From NCBI GenBank assembly GCA_010909165.1, contig MU008155.1, positions 1,178,001-1,242,000 of the forward strand: a DNA stretch of 64,000 nt. The letters run 5' to 3'. Positions 11,889 through 21,593 of this stretch are shown in pieces. The notes below the pieces were generated by a model. It was not told where the DNA came from, searched no databases, and saw only the letters and a list, made by a program, of their open reading frames with translations. The stretch comes from Anthoceros angustus. Its lineage: Eukaryota > Streptophyta > Anthocerotopsida > Anthocerotales > Anthocerotaceae. The position numbers and the translations under genes are program-made. Every line of letters starts with the position of its first letter. Position 1 is the stretch's first letter.

Positions 11889-12157
11889 ATCTTTTTCCTT
11901 CAAAGCAGTATATGCTCGTGGTGTCTCCAGCTTCTCAATCAAATCCTTGAGAGCGTTTTCCTTCAAGCAGTCTCTGCTCGTGCTGTCTCCAGCTTCTCAA
12001 TCAAATCATTGAGAGGGTTTTCCTTCAAAGCAGTCTCTGCTCCTGCCGTCTCCAGCTTCTCAATCAAATCCTTGAGAGCGTTTTCCTTCAAAGCAGTCTC
12101 TGCTCCTGCTGTCTCCAGCTTCTCAATCAAATCCTTGAGAGCTTTTTCTTTCATCAG
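11889..12157 (-). repeat. 63-bp tandem repeat, coiled-coil-type on minus strand
   Basis: About four copies of a 63-bp unit. On the minus strand the three promoter-distal copies are open and encode a 21-residue (three-heptad) unit of the type LKENALKDLIEKLETAGAE. A one-base length change in the 11940-11975 copy breaks the frame. This may be an exon of a degraded gene or a repeat of no function; no start, splice sites or partner exons were found with confidence. Confidence 0.6.
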
Positions 12158-12192
12158 ACCCTACTTTTGTGGTGAGAATTTTAAGGAAGACC

Positions 12193-12280
12193 GGGCATTT
12201 GGTCTAGTGGTATGATTCTTACCTAGGGCGCAAGACCCGGCAGTTGGTCTAGTTTTATGTTCTTGCCTGAAGTGCAAGAC
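12193..12280 (+). pseudogene. Two tRNA-Pro 5'-half relics
   Basis: Immediately upstream of the intact tRNA-Pro are two truncated copies: 12193-12236 (near-perfect from the acceptor strand through the anticodon arm) and about 12238-12280 (more diverged). Each stops after the anticodon stem and lacks the T arm, so neither can fold as a tRNA. The ~44-bp spacing shows tandem duplication of the 5' half. Confidence 0.8.
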
Positions 12281-12281
12281 C

Positions 12282-12353
12282 GGGCATTTGGTCTAGTGGT
12301 ATGATTCTTGCTTAGGGTGCAAGAGGTCGCGAGTTCGATTCTCGCAATGCCCC
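12282..12353 (+). tRNA. tRNA-Pro (AGG)
   Basis: A 72-nt cloverleaf with no intron. The acceptor stem gggcatt pairs with aatgccc. The anticodon arm is tcttgc-ttAGGgt-gcaaga, so the anticodon is AGG. The T arm is tcgcgagttcgattctcgc with a consensus GTTCGATTC B box. The discriminator base is C, and CCA is not encoded, as expected for a nuclear gene. The sequence is close to the usual plant cytosolic tRNA-Pro. Confidence 0.95.
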
Positions 12354-12700
12354 TATATAGGATCTATTGCGCCTGCAGTCAATCCCTCTGAGGTAGGTTC
12401 CCGTTTTGTTTGATATTGAAAAGTTTGTGGACAAACTATCCCCTCCGCTTTCCGGCAGGATCGCGTCTGCTGCTCCAGCGCGCAATCCTGATGTCCAGTG
12501 GCCTCTTGGCCCGGGGCTTTGCAGCCATGGAGTCATAGCATGATAAATTCAAAAGGGTGCTCAACTTCTCAGGAACTCGTGCGGCTGTGATGTAAGGAAC
12601 TGAAGAATGCTTGTGTTCCTGGTACTGGGGTGCTACTGAAGTGCTGCACTGACCGCACGGAGCACCCTGCACTTCGAGGTGGTAACACACCGGCTACGGG
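12354..12700. other. Upstream region of GIL1-like C
   Basis: Interval between the tRNA gene and the plus-strand GIL1-like C. It has an 84-codon minus-strand open frame (12436-12690) with no recognised family features. No gene can be supported. Confidence 0.4.
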
Positions 12701-14206
12701 ATGGCGACCGGATTGTGTAATAAGCGTCTCACGTGTACTGATTGTCAATGTCTGCCGCGACTGCCCTTCAGCATGATGTTGTCCCCGGATCACGTGAAAA
12801 CCACTCCATCCTCGCTGGTGGCCAGGGACGCAACGACAGAGGCCTTGTCAGAAGTCAAGGAGATGCTCCAGGATGCAGTGCTGGAGATCATTTGCTTGAA
12901 AAAGAAGCTGGAAGATGAGAGAACGCAGAATGGGGTAGCGGAAGACAGATGCAGACTGCTGGACCAGAAACGACGGCATTACAAAGCAGAGTGCCACATG
13001 CTGGAGTACGAGCTGGAGGCGCTCAAATTTCAGCAGCAGACGGAAGCAGGTGAGTGGCAGAAGGAGTGGAAGGAGGTCCATAACGAATGCGAGATGCTGC
13101 GGACCAAGATCTACGCTCTTCAGGCCGGCACTAGCGTGATTCTCCACCCTGAGCAAGAGCCCTTGTCGGGGCAGAGTAATTTGGCTTCTCCTGAGGCACT
13201 GAGTAGGCAGCTTACTGTCCACTCCGGTGCCTACTCCTTCTCGGTGAATACTTTTCAGGTTATGGCGAACAGCATAATGTTTCGGCTGGCCGGCTTCAGC
13301 AGGTCATTGATTCGTGCGCTTGGTCACCCAATTGAGATTGCGCAGGACGCTGCATGTGGAGACGGTCTGTCAGCAGGACTGTCGGATGGGAAGTATGCCA
13401 TGTACCAACGCGTTTCAGAGATATTGTTCAAAGGTTTCGAGGACGACAGCTTCACCTTCCCAGAATGCCTGATGCCGGAGGTGAACAGAGAGAAGAGACG
13501 GGTTATCTATTTTAATCAGGTCGGGGAGCTGGGGACCGTAGAGAATGAGGAGCAGGTGATGAGGAACTTCCAATACCTGCTGAAGTGTGACTATGCCGTC
13601 TCAAAAACAGAGCCCATACGTTTGGTCCCCGAATTGTGCCCCAGCAGCTGCACCAAAGTGGGGCTCTGTGGTTGTGGACGAGCAGCATTCATGAACTTCT
13701 GCCGAAGGGAACTTCACAGGCTTGCCAGGTCCTTCAAACCTGAGCATCCTTGGTGGAGTCCTGTACGAGAGGCAGAGGCAGGAAGCAACAAGTTGCCTAA
13801 ATTGCCCTGTTTATTGTTTATGAAGCGACTTCTTTCGTTGCTGGCATATCTGTGGCGGGCTCACCTTGTCTTTTTGACGTTCGAGCAACCTTGCAGAATG
13901 TTTAAAGTGAGTTCACCTCCTTAATCCGTTGTGAAACTTTGCAGAATTTGAAGCATACTCGTCGAGGGCATGAAAGTTGGAAACCAGGTGATGTTGCAGC
14001 AGTTAAGCTTGAAAACTGAAATTCACTAGAAAGTGGTGCTGGCTGGCCTGCAGGTTAAGAGGGGGTGTATCTTCGACCCCGCCTACATGGCTTCTGCCTA
14101 TGAGGATCCCAGACACACTTCCCAAGGAGTAGTCGAATATATTATTATACCAGGATTTTACATAGGCAACTTTGTTGTCAGAAGCCAAGTTTACGTGCGT
14201 GACTGA
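12701..14206 (+). CDS. GIL1-like (DUF641) coiled-coil protein C
   Basis: Two exons, 12701-13906 and 14054-14206, with a 147-bp GT-AG intron in phase 0; 452 aa. A long coiled coil (residues ~45-145) is followed by the DUF641 C-terminal region: VSEILFKGFEDDSFTFPEC, the Cys motif CTKVGLCGCGRAAFMNFC, LAYLWRAHLVFLTFEQPC and MFK. The second exon supplies VKRGCIFDPAYMASA and IIIPGFYIGNFVVRSQVYV. The splice site falls at exactly the same residue pair as in A and B, showing common origin. It is more diverged than A and B are from each other and has no Hsp70-like neighbour. The Met at 12701 is the first in the open exon; the true start could be the Met pair at 12773/12776. Confidence 0.85.
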
Positions 14207-14499
14207 CGAAGGGAAGCAGATACGGTGAGCAAAGAATTCCCATCAACGAATCAAGACTTAACAATGTTATCATTTATTTACACATCACTTTCTAACCGTC
14301 CTATCAACCTCTAAGGTTGATAGGAGACTTAGATATCAAGCTTAGACAGGGAATTCTTGAAGAGTATTGACAGCAACTAGACAATAATTTGCTCGGAAAC
14401 AGGTTGCTCCACTCCCTGTCCTTCGTTGTATATACGTGGACAATGCAGATTCTTGCAGTGTAGCTGTAGGAGTTGGCTTGACGTTGATTTGCAGGCGAT
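14207..14499. other. Intergenic interval
   Basis: Tail-to-tail region between GIL1-like C (+) and the repeat-protein ORF (-). Nothing beyond probable 3' UTRs is seen. Confidence 0.5.
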
Positions 14500-15339
14500 C
14501 TAGCTGGTCATGTCAGCGTAACCGAGGATGTACTCACTGTTGTGGATCAAGCGAAGAGGGTTACTCTGGGAACAACCGCGCTGGTTGTGAAGATTCGGAA
14601 CTTGTACTGCCCTGCCATGGTCTCGATCGGTATTTCCAAACGCGCTGTTGCAGCAATCAAAATAGCCAACGTCAAAGCCATCAGTGTCTATGGGAGTGAC
14701 GGGATCTGACTCTCCACCGGTGCGGGCTGTTGTGATACGACCTACTCCACCAAATCCATCCTTCCTAGCATCAACATATCCAATCTCGAGTCCAGGATCT
14801 CCGACATCGCAATATCCAACCTCAAATCCATGGTTTCCAGCATCGAAATATCCAACCTCGAATCCATCATGTAGCTCAGGCTGCCCGGGAACTGCCTCTC
14901 CACTGGTGCGGGCTGCTGTAGCACAACCTACTCCACCAAATCCATCCTTTCTACCATCTAGATATCCAATCTCGAATCTATGATCTCCAACATCGAAATG
15001 TGCGACCTCAACTCCATGGTTTCCAGCATCGAAATATCCAACCTCGAATCCATAACGTGGCTCAGGATGACCAGGAACTGGCTCTCCACCGGTGCGGGCT
15101 GTTGTAGTACGACCTACTCCACCAAATCCATCCTTTCCAACATCAAAATATCCACCCTCGTATCCATGATCTCCAACATCGAAATATCCAACCTCAAATC
15201 CATGGTTTCCAGCATCGAAATATCCAACCTCGAATCCATCCTGTAGCCCACGCTGGCCTTGGAGAGATGAACGCATAGCTTGCCAGTCATTCATGGCTCC
15301 GCGATTGCTAATGTCCTGCCCAATGTCAAAATACCCCAC
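14500..15339 (-). CDS. Gly/Asp/His-rich nested-repeat protein, unknown family
   Basis: A 279-codon open frame on the minus strand made of two-level repeats. The basic unit is 12 residues (36 bp), consensus GFEVGYFDAGNH. Three units plus a 26-residue spacer containing GFGGVG, TTARTGGE and P/H/Q residues form a 62-residue (186-bp) higher unit, repeated three times, then a single unit and a non-repetitive C-terminus. The regular Asp, His and Tyr spacing could suit metal or ligand binding; this is inference. The 5' end is unsettled: a related exon-like block, with GYWDMGKGISNRGAV matching GYFDIGQDISNRGAM, lies at about 15370-15437 behind an atttcag acceptor, but in a different frame. The opposite strand is partly open (Pro/Ser/Tyr-rich), so the strand call rests on the longer unbroken frame and on Gly periodicity. 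Confidence 0.5.
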   Translation of the reverse strand: MGYFDIGQDISNRGAMNDWQAMRSSLQGQRGLQDGFEVGYFDAGNHGFEVGYFDVGDHGYEGGYFDVGKDGFGGVGRTTTARTGGEPVPGHPEPRYGFEVGYFDAGNHGVEVAHFDVGDHRFEIGYLDGRKDGFGGVGCATAARTSGEAVPGQPELHDGFEVGYFDAGNHGFEVGYCDVGDPGLEIGYVDARKDGFGGVGRITTARTGGESDPVTPIDTDGFDVGYFDCCNSAFGNTDRDHGRAVQVPNLHNQRGCSQSNPLRLIHNSEYILGYADMTS

Positions 15340-15437
15340 GTTGAAGCCACAGGTGAGCTGTCATACACTGCTCCGCGATTGCTGATGCCCTTCCCCATGT
15401 CCCAGTAACCCACAGAAAGTTTAGGCTGTCGGGGCTC

Positions 15438-16299
15438 CTGAAATCGGTTCGGTCAGCCATCACTTGCGCTGTAACCTGCAGCCGAGGAATGCCGCCTGCA
15501 ACCAAGAAATACGACTGACAGCATGAAGCTGTAAGCAAATTGCAAAAGAGGCTCGCCGGAACACATTGTGGCTTGCCTGGAAGTCGGGTGTGCCAAGGTC
15601 TCACACACCCGGATTTCACACAAACAAAACCTAAAAGGACAACAATTCAGAAGTCGCGAAATCCGTTGCGCGCGGCACCTTGAAAGCAGAAGAAACTATC
15701 CCGGTGATGAGGATGGCCTCGGATTGCAGCGGTGGCACACAGAAGGCTGTACCGATCTCCAGACCTGAATCCCTACACAGTCCAAGTGCATGCGGAATTG
15801 GCCTGAACTTTGAAGCGGACGATGGTTTGAAATTGGCGCCAAAAGGGTTGGCGGCCAGTGGTCAGGCCGCGAATCTGGCCCCGAGATCCAGCCCGCTTGA
15901 GCGCGATGCCGCAATAACTGCCGCGAACACCATCTCATCAGGGGATATCGATGCGGCCGTCAGCACCGCCTTCCTTTCGACGTCAGTAGCCACAGTTTAT
16001 GAAATGCAACCTGGCGTTTATGTATACACATGCATAGGTACTTCCAGAAATCCCAGTGAGCGTATGTAAGAGCATGCATGTACATTGTTCATGTGCCGAG
16101 TTAGCTGGCACTGCTAAAGTAGTGGCACCGCCAAAGAAGTAGAGGGGCCAGAAGAAGTGGAAATAAACTGTTTCTGATGGACTGCTAGTCTGCTACCCTT
16201 TCCATGACTCACGCCTTGAGGGGCCTAAAAGCGTCGCTGGAGTGCCAGGGAATGCACAATGCACATGCATGGACCGTGGCAGTAACATGATCCTGCTGA
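15438..16299. other. Unassigned region with weak ORF
   Basis: A 129-codon plus-strand frame at 15680-16069 (Ala/Ser-rich, no domain recognised) is the only long frame. It has no clear splice partners or family features, and is recorded as unassigned. Confidence 0.35.
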
Positions 16300-16621
16300 A
16301 AGGTAGGAATCGGGATTTACATTTTCATCTCTGACCAGGTGCATGGAACCTGGGTTACTCGACCCTCGCCTTACGGCCTGATGCAGCTTTCATGCAAATG
16401 CCTGCCAGGGTCCCAGGGACCATGGCGGTAAGATGAGCCTGCAGAAAGGTGGTAGCTCGGGATCTACGTTTCAATCTTTGACCAGGTGCATGGAACTTGG
16501 GTTACTCGACCTTGGACAGCGCGCTTGTGATGAGCGCCTGCCTAATGTAGCTTTCATGCTTCTGCCAGGCTTGCGTCTTGGCAAAAGTGCCCTGGTCCCC
16601 GGAAGCTTTGTTTGCGTGTGA
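16300..16621 (+). pseudogene. Duplicated relic of a DUF641 terminal exon
   Basis: Two tandem ~135-bp copies (about 16300-16435 and 16440-16621) share gaccaggtgcatggaac and gggttactcgacc. The second, read on plus, ends with VAFMLLPGLRLGKSALVPG before a stop, matching the last exon of the GIL1-like genes (VAFMVVPGFRIGKSVVRAK). The first copy is more decayed. No upstream DUF641 exon is adjacent. Confidence 0.55.
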
Positions 16622-17034
16622 AACTGTGGGGAAAGGATAAGGATTTGTCTGTCTTTGTCGAAAGTGCTGGACGGATAGACAGCATATCCAGAGCATCGAG
16701 CCATCGTCGCAAGAGATAAGAGATCCAGATTAGGATAGATAATAATATTTTGGAGGTGGTGTCGGATATGGATAACTATCTACTCCTAATCGCAGCCCTA
16801 ATCCTACCCGAGATCCAATCCTCTGGTGTAGAGAAGATTACGTGTCCATCCCTCACTGTGTACGGGGATGGATGATGAGCTGTCAGTCACAACAGAAGGC
16901 AACGCAACGTGCTGCTGCTGCTCAGAAACCTGGAGTAGGAGGTCTCGTCCCAGTTCGCTGGCCACGTCAAGCACGCGGGGTGAGGCTGCCCACACTTGGC
17001 TTGCCGCCTCACCACGAGGCACGCTGGCTCTCCC

Positions 17035-17043
17035 CTATTTAAG
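17035..17043 (+). promoter_or_regulatory. TATA-like element
   Basis: ctatttaag in a GC-rich setting, about 185 bp upstream of the ATG at 17227. It is a plausible core promoter for that ORF only. Confidence 0.3.
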
Positions 17044-17226
17044 TGGCCCGGCTTGCCAATTGGTTCAACGTACGTTCGCTCTCCTCGCCCGAGATTTTGT
17101 GCTCGGTCGCAGCGCGTTGCTGTCCGCCCTCCCCGCAGCGCTTTCTTCTGCCTCGCGCGTTCTTGCGTGGCTCGCGTGGCTCGTCCATTCGACCTGGTGG
17201 CGAAGTCGCGATTCGCGCTGTGAGAC

Positions 17227-17723
17227 ATGGCCCGATGCATGGAGAGTGCGCGATCTGTGGCCCCGTCACGGAACGTGATAGCGGTGGAGAGCTGGAGCAA
17301 AGCTCAGCCGGCCGCGGAGGAGAGTCCCGTGAAGCTGTCTTGCCGGCGGCTTCACGTGAAGGAGACTTTCATGTTTGCCCCGGCCTACGCGCATCAAGAT
17401 CCTGACCCGTCGCCGAAGGCGAGGACGTTCGAGCTCTGCTTGAGGGACTATGAACCGCACAATGTGCTCCCGAAGAAAGCAGAGCAGGAATCGTTCTGGA
17501 GATCCTTCGTCAGGGACAGGTTGCAGTGGTTGAATGGCGTCATGTTCGGATGGACCAGTTCCTTCGTCGTGATCCATTGATCGTGCCGCCCGACACGATC
17601 ATTGTTCCGGCCACAATGCTACCTACTACGGATTCTTCCACCGATCTGGAGCTCGTTCGGGAAGACCTGCGCCTCGAGGCCATGGTTGTGGACGAAAGGA
17701 GGATTTCTACAACTCCAGCATGA
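17227..17723 (+). CDS. Uncharacterised ORF, possibly two-frame
   Basis: An open frame runs 17227-17580 (117 aa) with a compact, non-repetitive composition: KLSCRRLHVKETFMFAPAY, FELCLRDYEPHN, EQESFWRSFVRDRLQ. An overlapping frame (17526-17723) continues with a similar composition (RMDQFLRRDPLIVP, LELVREDLRLEAMVVDE), so a one-base frame change or a small unrecognised intron near 17520 may join them. I do not recognise the family. It lies tail-to-tail with the Vms1 gene, with only 66 bp between stops. Confidence 0.35.
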
Positions 17724-17789
17724 ATTCAAGGGGTGATGCTGCCCGGAGCGTCAAGCGAACAATATCACGAGCGCGATCCGGTCATGCTA

Positions 17790-20492
17790 TTACTCTTCTT
17801 CCAGATGTTTCCTGTGAACTTGCGCACACGCTGTGCTACAGTAGGAGTAAGAGTACCTTGTGAAAGGCACTTTACCCGACAGAGCGATCCCACAGTAAGA
17901 GCAAGGATCTACCGAAGACTGCGGCTGTGAACCTCCACTTCCGCCAGCAGTGTTCAGGCCTAAAGCTCGAAGTCTCCGCTCCGCGGCAGCAGCTCGCATC
18001 TCCCGCTCCAAAGCTTGCGCTTTCAGCAGAGCCTGAAATAGCCCAACCAACTTAGACGTTGCCAGAGAGTAGTCCAAAAATCTATTGGGGAGGGACTAAC
18101 CAGGTCAAATGCCACTGGCTTTTGGGCAGCAACTCTTTTGTCCTTCCCAGATCCATGCCGGACCTCTTTCGTCGCTGCAGCTGCTAACTCCGCTGCTGCC
18201 TTCGCCTCAGCCTGTTTCAAGTCCACAGAGTTTTGATGTTGCGTAGATAGGGGAATGCAGCAGTTCTGCATGGCGTTCTTTTTTACTAGTGAATTTGGAA
18301 ACTTTCTGTATGGCATTCTGCCCCGCTGGAAGACAAATGCGTAAATTTTCCCCAATCCAAAAAAAACGCTGCGTAAACAAACCTGAGCAGCTTCTTGGGC
18401 TTTCTTCTGCTTCTTCAGCTCTTTCATCTTCGCTTTCCTTTTCGCGTCCTTCTCAGCCTGCAAAGACATGAGGATATCGCATATTGAACTGTCGATGCCA
18501 AGATACTCTCAACACATTATTGCCTACTGCGTACCTGCTTCGCAGACTGAGCAGCCTCTATCTCATCTGTCAGCGGGCTTGGGACATTGGCCGCATGCCA
18601 GTCCCACCTGTCTGGATACTCGGCCATAAATCTGCGGAAAACATTTCTCGTTTCCTTGTTCGCAGCAAGGGAGTATGGAGTTCGACCTCTGCCTTCTTTG
18701 GCACAAGGGTCGGCTCCAGATCTTAGAAGTTGCAAAACGGAATCTGTATTCCCAGATTTTGCTGCTTCATGCAGGGCAGATAGGCTCCGATCACTGAGAT
18801 CTGCTGTTTCCTGCAGTTCCCCATTGTTCCTCGTCTCACTTTGCTCTGCTTCTCTTTCCGACACTTGTATAGGCTTGTCAGCTCCTGTGCCAACCTTCAG
18901 TGGCACCTTTTTTTGGCTCACAGCTTCAACTTTTTCTGTCTTTGTACCTCCTTCCAAACTACTGGGCCCCTTGTACTCCAAAGACGCAAGCATTTGAAAG
19001 ACTCTTCTTGCTTCTTTGAAGGTAGGCCTGCGTGTTGTGAAGGGGATATTTCGTACTCTCCGATCGCTTCTGCTCAGTGCAGCATCCTCACCACCAAAAA
19101 AAGACTGACTGTCGGATGAAGGAGCATGGACATATATTATAGAAGCTTCTCGAAGATAACTCTTCCATCGGGAGAGCAAATCTTGAATGTCCTGCACGAC
19201 ATGAGAGGTGTCACAGATTTGCAAGGTCAGCATCCTAGCAGAGCAAATTCCTGATCACCCATCACAATCAGCTGGCCCAGTCAGCATGAACAAGGCAACC
19301 TAATTACCTTCTGAAGAGCCTTTTCATTGTAACGTCGAAGAGAGGCACCTGCAGATTTTGGTGCTCTGCCAGAGGCATCCTTCGTGGACTGTCTTCCCCC
19401 AGCTTTGGCTCTCACCACATATCTGCAAACCATTTAGTAAAAAAGGAGCAGGCTTCCGAAATCTCAACCAGGGGCAGCACCCTGTCATAGAGGGCTCCAA
19501 CAAGATAGAAGAAACTACCTGTGAAAAGTCTGATGTGCAAGAGCTTCTCCACTTACAATGTTCCCTACGACACCAGCAAAATGCCCTCCGTTGGCAAGCA
19601 GAACCACCCACACTTGTTGAGGCTCAGGGCCCTTCAGAACTCTCAACCTCCGTTCAAGCTCTCCATCAGAAACCGACAGCCCAGCCGGGTCGTCACCTGC
19701 ATATCCTTTTTCTCCTTGCAGAACTTCCTTCTCGGTGACCAGCACAGCACGCCACACAGACACCACTTGCCCTGAGTTTTGCAGCAGGAACGAAATGTGG
19801 ACTATCCTGTTGACACCCAATCTAGGTTTCCTTTCTCCCTCATCATCGTCAGAGGCATCAGTGTCAGATCCTGAAATGCTGGACACATCATCGTTGTCAC
19901 GCTGATGTTCGTTCTGCGCAAAAATCTCGAATTCCTCCTCACTTAACCCCGCTTTCCCATGTACCTTCCGCTTGACCTGCAGAGCAACAAGAAACTCAAC
20001 CACATAAACACATTCGCCTATTGCAACGCTGAAACAACATGCTCCATCATGCCGACACTAGAAACTGAGCTCCACAACACGACTTACGTTAAGACGATGG
20101 AAATCAGACTTGAAATGGGACCTCTGCTGCCCCAGACTCAAAAAAACGGAGTCACAGGTTATACATGTCCAACGGCTCATCCCATCCCCCTGCTCCGCTG
20201 CCCCTGACACTCTTTCCGACTCCTTTCTCGCCCCATCAACGCCCACTACACCGAGCTTCTGCTCCTGAGCTGCCACCGCGTTGTTCTCATCATCTTGCTG
20301 CTCCTGCTCTTGCTCAGTGGGTGCTAATCCTGATGCTGCAGCTCCTAATTCTGGAGACAGACTCTCCTCACGATGTACCACCGCAGAATCAAAGAAATCA
20401 TGGCTCACGGTGCATAGATCATTGGACCTGGCAAGCTGATGCTGTGAATTGCGCCCCATCACGCTCTCGCCAGATACAAATACCGTTTGCAA
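17790..20492 (-). CDS. VMS1: Vms1/ANKZF1 peptidyl-tRNA hydrolase (ribosome quality control)
   Basis: Seven exons on the minus strand: 20088-20492, 19519-19976, 19308-19422, 18535-19191, 18383-18457, 18101-18211, 17790-18032. All junctions are GT-AG and in frame, giving 687 aa. Domains in order: C2H2 zinc finger ([10 protein letters not shown]...[10 protein letters not shown], about residues 109-135); the VLRF1 release-factor-like domain with GGHFAGVV and [15 protein letters not shown], whose Gln (about residue 299) is the catalytic position; ankyrin repeats ([38 protein letters not shown]); a Lys/Ala/Glu-rich helix; and a C-terminal treble-clef-like zinc motif [14 protein letters not shown]...CSTAC. 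Known homologues cleave nascent chains from peptidyl-tRNA on stalled 60S subunits and bind Cdc48/p97. Length and order match the family, and no damage is visible. Confidence 0.93.
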
Positions 20493-21590
20493 AGTAGCTA
20501 ATTTATGGCCAGTGGATGTTTTGGGACATTTTCGGCAAAGTTCCTAGAAATGGATTTCGTAGAGGACATTTTTCGACAAGTTCCTAGAAATGAATTTCGT
20601 AGACGCATTTTGTAGACTGACCTGGATCTCTCAACTAGATCAGCCATTTTGGTGTTATTTTCTCGGTATCTCCATATTGGTAGAGGAAGCTTTACATGTA
20701 GCGTTATGTTTCCTTCAAGGAGTGACATCAAAGACATGGTTCATTGGAACTCTATAGTCAAGTATTCTTTGGACTGTTAGTTGGTGGTTTATTCTGGGCT
20801 AACAACACAGGTAGGAACGACAAATGTATCAAGCATTCCCATTCAAGCATAAGTAGAGGACACGGCCGTGGTGGTTATTGTGCTTGCGGTATAGGCTCCA
20901 CGGTGATGAGCGGATACTAGGACACACACAGGAATATACATACACGCATGCACATAGCGTTAGTCAGGCAGGCTTACAGTTTTAAGTAACACCGCCAACC
21001 AATGCACACAGGAGGACAATCGGTGGTTAGCCAAGTAGGAACTTGAACATCCCTCAGACTCTCAAGCTTCCCTTCAGTGGCAGCAAGACCTACAGTGAGC
21101 GTGCACACATTCAAACAACAACATGGCTAACTAGGCCTACAAGTGTTGGAACAACTATATATAGTGGGTCCGCTGTTCTAAAAATACCTGCCCTCAACGT
21201 CTTGGCGCCCTTTTGTGGCTTAGGATCCTCTGCATCCTTGGATAAAGCTGGCTATGGCCCACTTACCCTATGTTTGGAGGCAGCTAGCTAGCCTGCTTGG
21301 AGCCATTGTTTGTACCAAAACATCTTATCACACACACAACCAAGAAGGGTTGGCGGAATCGGATCGCGGTAGTAGCCTAGATCAGGTAGGAGAATGAAGT
21401 ACGTAAACAGGAAGCAACGAAGCGAACCATTCACTTGGGATCGAACCCTATACTACGTGACACAGGACTAGTGTGCGCCCGGTTGGCCCGTCAGCAAAAG
21501 TCCGTCCATGGACGATCCACAGTATCATAAACCGATCTATATCGTCTGACCTTCTTAGTTGCGAGGGTGGGTAGCAGAGCTCACCCTTCT
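20493..21590. other. Upstream of Vms1 and intergenic repeats
   Basis: Immediately 5' of the Vms1 gene. A ~50-bp direct repeat (ttcctagaaatg[g/a]atttcgtaga phrases at about 20538-20603) is the only clear structure. No gene is supported. Confidence 0.5.
21425..21510 (-). repeat. tRNA-derived SINE-like fragment
   Basis: On the minus strand a B-box-like ggttcgatccca is preceded at tRNA-like distance by tgacgggccaaccgggcgc, followed by cacactagtcctgtgtcacg. A related block is at 59180-59260 on the same strand. The similarity suggests a dispersed Pol III-type element; it is too short to class firmly. Confidence 0.35.
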
Positions 21591-21593
21591 TGC

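Noticed and set aside
14684-15246. Plus-strand Pro/Ser/Tyr-rich and Ser/Ile-rich open frames over the nested repeat, extensin-like at first sight
   Set aside because: They are two separate shorter frames with an internal stop. Both are by-products of the 36-bp repeat, while the minus strand is open through all units.
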